Assembly (NCBI GenBank): GCA_021300055.1
Contig: JAJTHU010000228.1
Coordinates: forward strand, 1-6,498
Length of the DNA stretch: 6,498 bases
Direction of reading: 5' to 3'
DNA from: Nitrosomonadaceae bacterium
GTDB lineage: Bacteria > Pseudomonadota > Gammaproteobacteria > Burkholderiales > Usitatibacteraceae
In this document: positions 1-5,472 of the stretch, one piece after another
Layout: the number at the start of each line of letters is the position of its first letter
Numbering within the stretch: position 1 is the stretch's first letter
Program-made: the position numbers and the translations under genes
Notes under the pieces: model-generated
What the model was told of the DNA's origin: nothing
Seen by the model: only the letters and a program-made list of their open reading frames with translations
Database searches by the model: none

Positions 1-2
1 AA

Positions 3-1004
3 ACGTTGCCGCTGATTGACCGCGTCGAGATCTATCCGATTGAAGAAGAACAGCCTCGCTACCTCGCGTTCGTGGGGCGCGAGCACGACTACTTGGAAGA
101 AGTGCCGTTTAGCTACATTCCCCAGCTCATGCCTAATGGTGAACCGGTGCCGAGTCTGCGCGATCGCGGGGTGCGTGTTTTCCCCGATTTACAGCCGGAA
201 ATCGTGTGGGATGGCTTCAATATGGAAGACCCAGTGATCGGCGGGTACACTCCAGAGCGCATCGCGTTACGCCGCGCCATGATCCTCGGTCACGATCGTG
301 CGCAAGAGATCGCCATTGTTCGACGCGGACAAGCCATACCAATGCAAGGGCTCATGGGGCCTGGTGTGGTCGGGTACGACGCCTCGATGCGCTTGGCTGA
401 GATGGAATACAACCCGGCGCGCGCCAAATCGCTGCTGGATTTGTATGGGTACATCGACCGCGATGGTGATGGCTACCGTGAGCAACCAAATGGTAAGCCG
501 CTCGTCGTGACCTACATCTACCGTAGCTTCGAGCAAGAAGCGCGACAGTCGGCCGAATTGTGGGTGAAGTGTATGGCGGCAATCGGCATCCGCATGGAGA
601 CGAAATCGATGCAGTTTGTCGATCTGCTCAAAGAGCGCAAAGAGGGCAAGTATCAGATGTCTGGTTTTGCGTGGATCGCAGACTATCCTGACGCGCAAAA
701 TTTTGTGCAGCTTTTGTACGGGCCCAATACCGGCATTTCAAACGACTCACGCTTCAAGCTCCCCGAATTCGACAAGCTTTATTCGCGCGCCCTGCAACTG
801 CCAGATAGCCCTGAGCGTAACCGTCTCTACCGCGAGATGAGTCGGCTCGCTGCCGTTTATGCGCCGTGGCGCTTCCTGCTGCATCGACAGTTTGTGCACG
901 TCATCAACCCTTGGATAAAGGGCTACAAGAAGCACCCAATCCTCTACACAAGTTTTCGCTACTTGGATATCGATGTTGCGCAACAACGGCAAGTTATGCA
1001 GTGA
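3..1004 (+). CDS. ABC transporter substrate-binding protein, family 5 (peptide/nickel type), C-terminal part
   Basis: This is the periplasmic ligand-binding component of an Opp/Dpp-type importer. It would capture a peptide or similar solute and deliver it to the permeases encoded just downstream. The frame is open from the window edge, so the N-terminus and export signal are missing; 333 residues are visible, against roughly 500-600 for a whole protein. The TTG at 6 is an internal Leu codon, not the start. Family features, numbered from the first visible residue, are FNMEDPVIGG (about 72-81), a helix with ALRRAMILGHD (about 88-98), the segment ARAKSLLDLYGYIDRDGDGYRE (about 139-160, the usual lobe-crossing region), GKYQMSGFAWIADYPDA (about 215-231) and LPEFDKLYSRALQLPDSPER (about 253-272). 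Together they match the second half of the SBP_bac_5 fold. The real substrate cannot be read from the sequence. Sure of the family, unsure of the ligand. Confidence 0.93.
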   Translation, partial: TLPLIDRVEIYPIEEEQPRYLAFVGREHDYLEEVPFSYIPQLMPNGEPVPSLRDRGVRVFPDLQPEIVWDGFNMEDPVIGGYTPERIALRRAMILGHDRAQEIAIVRRGQAIPMQGLMGPGVVGYDASMRLAEMEYNPARAKSLLDLYGYIDRDGDGYREQPNGKPLVVTYIYRSFEQEARQSAELWVKCMAAIGIRMETKSMQFVDLLKERKEGKYQMSGFAWIADYPDAQNFVQLLYGPNTGISNDSRFKLPEFDKLYSRALQLPDSPERNRLYREMSRLAAVYAPWRFLLHRQFVHVINPWIKGYKKHPILYTSFRYLDIDVAQQRQVMQ

Positions 1005-1008
1005 TGTC

Positions 1009-1032
1009 GCCGAGCAGACGCGTGTCATCGGC
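1009..1032 (+). other. Weak stem-loop in the gap between binding-protein and permease genes
   Basis: GCCGA (1009-1013) can pair with TCGGC (1028-1032), and inside it GAC (1017-1019) can pair with GTC (1024-1026) around a GCGT loop. It begins 5 bases after the binding-protein stop codon. No run of T follows, so it is not a standard terminator. Stem-loops in this position in importer operons can stabilise the upstream message so that more binding protein than permease is made; that role is inference here. The rest of the 115-base gap holds only the permease ribosome binding site. Confidence 0.25.
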
Positions 1033-1107
1033 ACTTTGAGCAACAGGTTTGTATTTCACAAGTAACACCGAGTAACCCCAACAATTAAATCAGGCAGTAT
1101 CGATTGG

Positions 1108-1116
1108 AAGGAAGGG
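1108..1116 (+). promoter_or_regulatory. Ribosome binding site of the first permease
   Basis: The purine-rich stretch AAGGAAGGG ends 3 bases before the ATG at 1120. Its AAGG half at 1108-1111 sits 8 bases upstream of the ATG. It supports the 1120 start over the out-of-frame ATG at 1104. Confidence 0.7.
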
Positions 1117-1119
1117 CTT

Positions 1120-2199
1120 ATGGGAGCCTATGTAATTCGACGAATTGGACAGATGGTGCCGACGCTCGCGGGCGTTATGTTGCTCATCTTCGTGCTGTTC
1201 AACACGGTTGGTGGCGACCCGGCATTAGTATTGGCCGGCAAGATCACCAACAAAGAACAGATCGAAAACATCCGCAAACAATTGGGTGTCGACCAGCCGT
1301 ATCACGTGCAGCTCGGCTACTTCGCGTTTGAAGTTGCAACCGGCTTTACGTGTACGTGGCGTTCGTTCACGGCCAAGCCTGAGGCACCCAAGTCTGACGG
1401 CAAGGCAGAGGCTAAAGCCGACCCCAAAGTGGATGCGAAGGCAGATCCGAAGGCCGCCGCAAAGCAGGCCCAACCTAGTGGTTGCCAAGCGGTGCGCTCG
1501 TGGGCAACCAATGAAGAAGTGCCAATGATCTTGGCGACTCGCATCGGCCCGACGCTGACCATCATGATTCCGGTGCTCGTGCTCGAAACCATCCTCGCGG
1601 TGCTGCTAGCGATTGGCGTAGCCTACCTGCGCGGCACGCTGACTGACCGTATGATCATGGCTATCTGCACGGTGGCGATGTCGATTTCGTTCTTGGTGTA
1701 CATCATCGTCGCGCAGTACTACTTTGGCTTTAAGTGGGGTATGTTCCCGGTGCAAGGGTGGAGCGATAGCTTCATCAAGAACCTCCTGACCTATGCGCCG
1801 CTGCCCATCATGTTGGCGATTTTTGTCGGCCTCGCACCGGCGCTGCGTTTGTATCGCAGCTTCTTCCTCGACGAAATCAATAACGACTACGTGCGCACCG
1901 CGCGCGCCAAGGGCCTGTCCGAAAACAAGGTCATGCTCAAGCACGTGATGCGTAACGCGATGATCCCCATCATCACCAACGTCGGTATCGCCTTGCCTTC
2001 AGTATTCGTCGGCTCGTTCCTGTTGGAAACCTTCTTCTCGATTCCCGGCTTGGGCCGCGAGATTTTGGTTGCGGTGAACCGCTCAGACTTCCCAGTGATC
2101 AAGGCCGCAACGATCTACCTCGCCATCTTGACGATGGTGATCAACCTCGCCGTAGACGTGCTCTACAAGGCAATTGACCCGCGGGTGCAGTTCAAATGA
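1120..2199 (+). CDS. ABC transporter permease, DppB/OppB type, with a charged loop insertion
   Basis: Inner-membrane channel subunit of the peptide-type importer, 359 residues, pairing with the second permease. The start MGAYVIRRIGQMVPTL is the usual N-terminus of this family. Predicted membrane segments are about 10-30, 144-170, 178-202, 222-245, 281-305 and 327-350. The cytoplasmic coupling (EAA) loop is DYVRTARAKGLSENKVMLKHVMRN at about 256-279, which contacts the ATPase. The end AIDPRVQFK is typical. The oddity is the external loop after segment 1. Where relatives, as I recall them, read continuously into a FGRSWAT-like motif, this protein has about 40 extra residues (84-121) rich in Lys, Ala, Asp and Pro, flanked by Cys78 and Cys122. 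The frame stays open and the downstream VRSWATNEEVP motif is intact, so this is an in-frame insertion, not a broken gene. The gene starts 115 bases after the binding-protein stop. Confidence 0.95.
   Translation: MGAYVIRRIGQMVPTLAGVMLLIFVLFNTVGGDPALVLAGKITNKEQIENIRKQLGVDQPYHVQLGYFAFEVATGFTCTWRSFTAKPEAPKSDGKAEAKADPKVDAKADPKAAAKQAQPSGCQAVRSWATNEEVPMILATRIGPTLTIMIPVLVLETILAVLLAIGVAYLRGTLTDRMIMAICTVAMSISFLVYIIVAQYYFGFKWGMFPVQGWSDSFIKNLLTYAPLPIMLAIFVGLAPALRLYRSFFLDEINNDYVRTARAKGLSENKVMLKHVMRNAMIPIITNVGIALPSVFVGSFLLETFFSIPGLGREILVAVNRSDFPVIKAATIYLAILTMVINLAVDVLYKAIDPRVQFK
1375..1476 (+). repeat. Low-complexity Lys/Ala/Asp/Pro-rich tract inside the permease gene
   Basis: This encodes permease residues 86-119. 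It contains two copies of KADPK (residues 99-103 and 107-111) eight residues apart, each followed by a short Ala/Val/Asp stretch. Every codon of the five differs synonymously between the copies: AAA/AAG, GCC/GCA, GAC/GAT, CCC/CCG, AAA/AAG. The protein-level repeat is therefore not a recent DNA duplication. The tract is predicted to be disordered or a mobile charged helix on the periplasmic face. Confidence 0.8.
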
Positions 2200-2251
2200 T
2201 TACGTCTATCTCGATTCGTTTTTGCCCAGCCCTCGACCCGCTGTCGCTTTC

Positions 2252-2256
2252 GGAGG
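2252..2256 (+). promoter_or_regulatory. Ribosome binding site that fixes the second permease start
   Basis: GGAGG lies 7 bases before the ATG at 2264, a strong Shine-Dalgarno at good spacing. It decides the start in favour of 2264. The frame is also open upstream from a TTG at 2174 that overlaps the first permease gene, but the 30 residues this would add do not look like an N-terminus of this family. Confidence 0.85.
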
Positions 2257-2263
2257 TCCTAAG

Positions 2264-3343
2264 ATGAGTGCCGTTATGCCAACCACTAGCGCCGCACCAC
2301 TCCATCAACTATCGCCAGGGCTGTGGACCCTAGCGTGGCGCCGTCTCCGAAAAGACCGTGTAGGCATGGTCTCGTTGGTCATCGTTGGGTTCTTCTTGCT
2401 GCTAATCCTCGGTTCTTATACAGGCTTGGTCGCGAAGGATTGGTCGAAAGAGGTAGGTGTTTCCTACGCCAACCCTACGTTCATGGCGGGTGCTGAGAAT
2501 CTGGAAGCCAAGCAAGCGGGCGCCAAGCAGACCAAAAGCGAGGTGCCCTACGTCGACCTATCGGATATCGACCCGCTCGCGCCCAAGTATGAGGAATGGG
2601 CAAAGCGCACCGCCGAAATCAAGATCACCGAAGTTCAGCGAGCGGAGACCTTGCCGTTTGGCGGTGACAAATGGGGACGCGACGTTATTCAGAAAGCCAT
2701 CAAGGGCGCAGAGACGTCGATCATGGTGGGGCTAGTTGCTGCGTTTCTGGCAACAGTGATTGGCACCATCCTCGGCGCGATATCCGGCTATATGGGCGGA
2801 CGCGTCGGTGACTTCTTGGAGTGGTTCTACAATATCTTTACATCCATCCCGTACATCCTGCTCATTCTTGCCTTTGCGGCGGTGTTCCAATCGTCGCCAG
2901 CGCTGGCAGAATACAAGGGTATACCGATGGTCGTGGCCATCTTGGCGTTCACGGGTTGGACGGGCATTTACCGGCTTGTGCGCGCTGAGTACATCAAGCA
3001 CGCATCGCGTGAATATGTGAAGGCCGCTCAAGCCATCGGTGCGTCGCATTCGCGCCGCATGTTCGTGCACATCTTGCCGAACGTGTCGCACGTATGTTTG
3101 GTGCAACTTTCTCAGCACGTCGTGCAGTTCATCAAGGCCGAAGTGATCTTGTCATTCTTGGGTCTCGGCGTACCGGTCGATTCGGTCTCTTGGGGCACGA
3201 TGCTCGCTGAGGCGCAGTCTGAGTTGGTGATCGGCAAGTGGTGGCAACTAGTCGCTGCGTCAATCTCCATGGCGGTGCTGGTGACCGCGTTTTCGATGCT
3301 GACGGATTCGCTACGCGACGCGCTCGATCCGAAGATCAAGTAA
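2264..3343 (+). CDS. ABC transporter permease, DppC/OppC type, with enlarged periplasmic loop
   Basis: Second channel subunit of the importer, 359 residues. The cytoplasmic N-terminus [23 protein letters not shown] (about 17-39) is the usual OppC lead-in to membrane segment 1 (about 34-56). The conserved motif [22 protein letters not shown] (about 131-152) precedes segment 2 (about 153-175). Further segments lie near 186-208, 221-237, 283-303 and 327-347. The EAA coupling loop is [25 protein letters not shown] (about 249-273), and the end DALDPKIK is typical. Family members of this type are usually about 300 residues. The extra length sits mostly in the external loop between segments 1 and 2 (about 57-130), which is rich in Lys, Ala and Glu (for example [15 protein letters not shown] at 79-93). 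The start at 2264 is chosen on GGAGG. The gap to the ATPase gene is 13 bases, so the two are probably translated together. Confidence 0.94.
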   Translation: MSAVMPTTSAAPLHQLSPGLWTLAWRRLRKDRVGMVSLVIVGFFLLLILGSYTGLVAKDWSKEVGVSYANPTFMAGAENLEAKQAGAKQTKSEVPYVDLSDIDPLAPKYEEWAKRTAEIKITEVQRAETLPFGGDKWGRDVIQKAIKGAETSIMVGLVAAFLATVIGTILGAISGYMGGRVGDFLEWFYNIFTSIPYILLILAFAAVFQSSPALAEYKGIPMVVAILAFTGWTGIYRLVRAEYIKHASREYVKAAQAIGASHSRRMFVHILPNVSHVCLVQLSQHVVQFIKAEVILSFLGLGVPVDSVSWGTMLAEAQSELVIGKWWQLVAASISMAVLVTAFSMLTDSLRDALDPKIK

Positions 3344-3345
3344 GC

Positions 3346-3350
3346 AGGGG
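3346..3350 (+). promoter_or_regulatory. Ribosome binding site of the fused ATPase
   Basis: AGGGG lies 6 bases before the ATG at 3357, within the 13-base gap after the second permease. It supports ATG 3357 as the start. Confidence 0.65.
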
Positions 3351-3356
3351 ACATAA

Positions 3357-5054
3357 ATGGACAAGCTACTCGAAGTCTCCAACCTCGACGTCAAGTTCCG
3401 CCTCGATGGCGGGAGCATTTTTGATGCGGTCAAGGGCATTTCTTTCGACATCCCACGCAATGCCACGGTCGCCCTCGTCGGCGAGTCTGGCAGCGGCAAG
3501 TCGGTATCGGCCATGTCGATCGTGCGCTTGCTGCCGGCCGAGCAAGCCATCATCTCGCCGAAGAGCAAGATCAGCTTTAACGGTACCGATTTGCTCACCT
3601 TGCCGGATGCAGACATGCGGCAGATTCGCGGCAAGGACATTTCGGTCATCTTCCAAGAGCCGATGACCTCGCTGAATCCTGTGTTTACCTGCGGTGATCA
3701 GATTTCCGAGGTGCTGCGCCTGCATATGGGCATGACACCCAAGCAAGCTTGGGCGCGCGCGGAAGAGTTGATGAACGAGGTCGGGATTCCCAATCCGAAG
3801 CTGCGCATGCAGTCATACCCGCACGAAATGTCGGGTGGGCAGCAGCAACGCGTGATGATCGCCATGGCCATCGCCTGCGAACCCAAGTTATTGATCGCTG
3901 ATGAGCCAACCACGGCGCTCGACGTAACTATTCAGAAGCAGATCTTGGACTTGATTGCCAAGCTGCAGCAGTCACACCACATGTCGGTGTTGTTCATTAC
4001 CCACGATCTCGCAGTGGTGGGCGAAATTGCCGATCAAGTGGTGGTGATGCAACATGGCGAGATCAAGGAATCTGGCGAGGTGCGGCAGATTTTTGAAGCA
4101 CCACAGCATCCGTACACCAAAGCATTGCTCGCCTGTCGCCCGAACGTTGAATCGCGTCCGCGGCGCTTGCCTGTGATTGAAGACTTTATGTCTGAAGCAG
4201 GACTTCGTCCCGAGCATCACGAGCAGCGTCGCCGCGGCTACGAGGCAAACGACGACATCGTTCTTGAAGTTCGAAATCTCTCCAAGCTGTTTCAACTCAA
4301 GGATGGACTCTTCAAGAAGCGTGAAGTCGCTGCGGTAAAGGGCGCGTCATTCAAGCTCGCACGCGGAAAGACCCTCGGCTTGGTCGGCGAATCCGGCTCC
4401 GGCAAAACCACGGTGGGCCTGACGCTGATGCGCTTGCACAGCGCTTCTGGTGGGGAGGTGTTGTTTGACGGCGTTGACCTTCTGAAGCTCTCTGAAAAGG
4501 AGATGATGAAGTATAAGCGGCGCATCCAGATAGTGTTCCAGAATCCCTATGCTTCGTTGAATCCGCGATTCACGGTGGGACAAATCTTGTTGGAGCCGAT
4601 GAAGATTCACAGCATTGGCAAGAACGAGCAGGAGCGCGTGCAAATGGCGATGGCGCTCCTCAAACGCGTTGGCATGCCGGAAGTTTCGTTTTACAAATAC
4701 CCGCACGAGTTTTCCGGCGGACAACGCCAGCGAATCGCGATTGCGCGCTGCCTGACCATGAAGCCAGATGTTTTGATCTGCGATGAGTCAGTGTCTGCGC
4801 TCGACGTGTCGGTGCAAGCGCAAGTGCTCAACCTGCTTCAGGATTTGCAGGATGAGTACCGCATGAGCTACATCTTCATTTCGCACGATCTTGCTGTGGT
4901 CAAGTACATCTCTGACCAAGTGATGGTGATGTCAAACGGTGAAGTTGTCGAAGTTGCAAATGCCGACGACATCTATCTGAACCCGCAACAGGAATACACC
5001 CGCAAGTTGCTCGGTTCAATCCCCAAGGGCTGGGACGGCGCCAAAGCGGCCTAA
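3357..5054 (+). CDS. Fused double ABC ATPase (DppD-DppF fusion, YejF/GsiA-like)
   Basis: Cytoplasmic motor of the importer, 565 residues, with both nucleotide-binding domains in one chain. Domain 1 has Walker A GESGSGKS (42-49), Q-loop Gln100, signature MSGGQ (158-162), Walker B LLIADE (178-183, catalytic Glu183), D-loop ALDV (187-190) and switch His216. Its oligopeptide-type C-terminal extension includes [12 protein letters not shown] (251-262). A charged linker (about 263-298) joins domain 2, which has Walker A GESGSGKT (344-351), Q-loop Gln395, signature FSGGQ (452-456), Walker B VLICDE (472-477, Glu477), ALDV (481-484) and His510. It ends with a short [10 protein letters not shown] tail. 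Every catalytic residue is present in both halves, so both ATP sites look active. Binding protein, two permeases, then a fused ATPase is the YejABEF order, but the permeases and binding protein do not let me assign a Yej substrate. Confidence 0.96.
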   Translation: MDKLLEVSNLDVKFRLDGGSIFDAVKGISFDIPRNATVALVGESGSGKSVSAMSIVRLLPAEQAIISPKSKISFNGTDLLTLPDADMRQIRGKDISVIFQEPMTSLNPVFTCGDQISEVLRLHMGMTPKQAWARAEELMNEVGIPNPKLRMQSYPHEMSGGQQQRVMIAMAIACEPKLLIADEPTTALDVTIQKQILDLIAKLQQSHHMSVLFITHDLAVVGEIADQVVVMQHGEIKESGEVRQIFEAPQHPYTKALLACRPNVESRPRRLPVIEDFMSEAGLRPEHHEQRRRGYEANDDIVLEVRNLSKLFQLKDGLFKKREVAAVKGASFKLARGKTLGLVGESGSGKTTVGLTLMRLHSASGGEVLFDGVDLLKLSEKEMMKYKRRIQIVFQNPYASLNPRFTVGQILLEPMKIHSIGKNEQERVQMAMALLKRVGMPEVSFYKYPHEFSGGQRQRIAIARCLTMKPDVLICDESVSALDVSVQAQVLNLLQDLQDEYRMSYIFISHDLAVVKYISDQVMVMSNGEVVEVANADDIYLNPQQEYTRKLLGSIPKGWDGAKAA

Positions 5055-5061
5055 TCATATT

Positions 5062-5065
5062 GGAG
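5062..5065 (+). promoter_or_regulatory. Ribosome binding site that fixes the glutaredoxin-like gene start
   Basis: GGAG lies 6 bases before the ATG at 5072. A TTG at 5060 is in frame but has no upstream Shine-Dalgarno and would place this GGAG inside the coding region, so 5072 is preferred. Confidence 0.65.
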
Positions 5066-5071
5066 AGCGAC

Positions 5072-5443
5072 ATGCCACGAGCGATCTTGGACGCTGCACA
5101 CATACACCCGGCAATACGCGAGCGCATCGCCAATAACCATAGCGATCTGGTTCGCGAGGTGCTGATGGCGGTGGCGAACAATCCGGTCGTGGTGGTGGGG
5201 ATGGCGCTTAATCCGGCACCGAAGCGCGCGCGGCGCGCGCTTGAGGCCGCAGGCATCCCCTACAAGTATCTAGAGTACGGCGGTTATTTCTCGTTGTGGC
5301 GACGTCGTAACGCGCTAAAGATGTGGACGGGCTGGCCAACTTTCCCGATGGTGTTCATCAAGGGTACGCTAATTGGCGGCGCAGATGACCTTGCTCGGCT
5401 CATCAAGAGTGGAGAAATCAAGGAGCTCCTCGCGGGCGCGTAG
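5072..5443 (+). CDS. Glutaredoxin-fold protein without active-site cysteines
   Basis: A 123-residue protein, last gene of the operon, 17 bases after the ATPase stop. After a leader of about 36 residues the order of elements is that of a monothiol glutaredoxin: strand NPVVVVGMA (37-45), the active-site position, helix KRARRALEAAGIPYKYLEY (51-69), TGWPTFPMVFIKGTLIGGADD (86-106, with the cis-Pro WPTFP and the GG-D glutathione-contact motif), then LARLIKSGEIKELL. Where active glutaredoxins have CGFS or CPYC, this protein reads NPAP (47-50), and there is no cysteine anywhere in it. It therefore cannot catalyse disulfide exchange or bind a cluster through Cys. It may bind glutathione or act as a scaffold, but its function is unknown. 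I recall similar NPFP-type proteins annotated as glutaredoxins in betaproteobacteria, so this is probably a fixed subfamily and not a decayed gene. The fold is fairly sure; the role is open. Confidence 0.85.
   Translation: MPRAILDAAHIHPAIRERIANNHSDLVREVLMAVANNPVVVVGMALNPAPKRARRALEAAGIPYKYLEYGGYFSLWRRRNALKMWTGWPTFPMVFIKGTLIGGADDLARLIKSGEIKELLAGA
5222..5242. repeat. GC-alternating near-perfect palindrome inside the glutaredoxin-like gene
   Basis: Ten-base arms, AAGCGCGCGC (5222-5231) and GCGCGCGCTT (5233-5242), are exact inverted copies around a single G at 5232. The whole stretch is in frame and encodes KRARRAL (residues 51-57) of the glutaredoxin-like protein. It could fold as a very stable hairpin in the mRNA, with a loop of a few bases. 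It may simply follow from Arg/Ala codon choice in a GC-rich gene. Confidence 0.6.
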
Positions 5444-5447
5444 GCAA

Positions 5448-5472
5448 TAGCGCAGCGAGTTTTAGTGCGCTA
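5448..5472. terminator. Candidate bidirectional terminator or stem-loop between convergent genes
   Basis: TAGCGCA (5448-5454) is an exact inverted copy of TGCGCTA (5466-5472), giving a 7-base-pair stem with an 11-base loop that contains TTTT (5460-5463). It sits in the short gap where the operon and the transglycosylase gene converge. The minus-strand stop codon (5470-5472) is the outer end of one arm. Neither side is followed by a good T-run, so if it terminates transcription it would be a weak intrinsic terminator or would need Rho. Confidence 0.4.

Noticed and set aside
6..8. TTG as start of the solute-binding protein.
   Set aside because: The frame is open to the window edge and the protein lacks its N-terminal half, so this is an internal Leu codon.
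453..482. DRDGDGYRE in the binding protein as a possible calcium-binding EF-hand-like loop.
   Set aside because: A DxDGDGxRE motif is common in family 5 solute-binding proteins at this place and lacks a full EF-hand pattern.
267..698. Minus-strand open frame of 143 codons opposite the binding-protein gene; similar antisense frames lie at 1606-1944, 2732-3118, 3366-3746 and 4347-4724.
   Set aside because: They lie wholly within strongly recognised genes, have no recognisable motifs, and look like shadow frames of GC-biased codons.
1009..1032. Intrinsic terminator between the binding protein and the first permease.
   Set aside because: The stem is short with an internal bulge and no T-run follows. 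It is kept only as a weak stem-loop.
1375..1476. Frameshift or sequencing error producing the odd permease loop.
   Set aside because: The frame stays open on both sides, the family motif resumes right after it, and the tract has a coherent repeat pattern in this frame.
2174..2263. Upstream in-frame TTG start for the second permease, overlapping the first permease gene.
   Set aside because: The added 30 residues do not resemble a family N-terminus, and GGAGG at 2252-2256 is well placed for the ATG at 2264.
2200..2263. Promoter or attenuator in the gap between the two permease genes.
   Set aside because: Only a 4-base stem (CGAC at 2234-2237 with GTCG at 2243-2246) and a short T-run at 2219-2223 are present, in the wrong order for a terminator, and there is no convincing -35/-10 pair.
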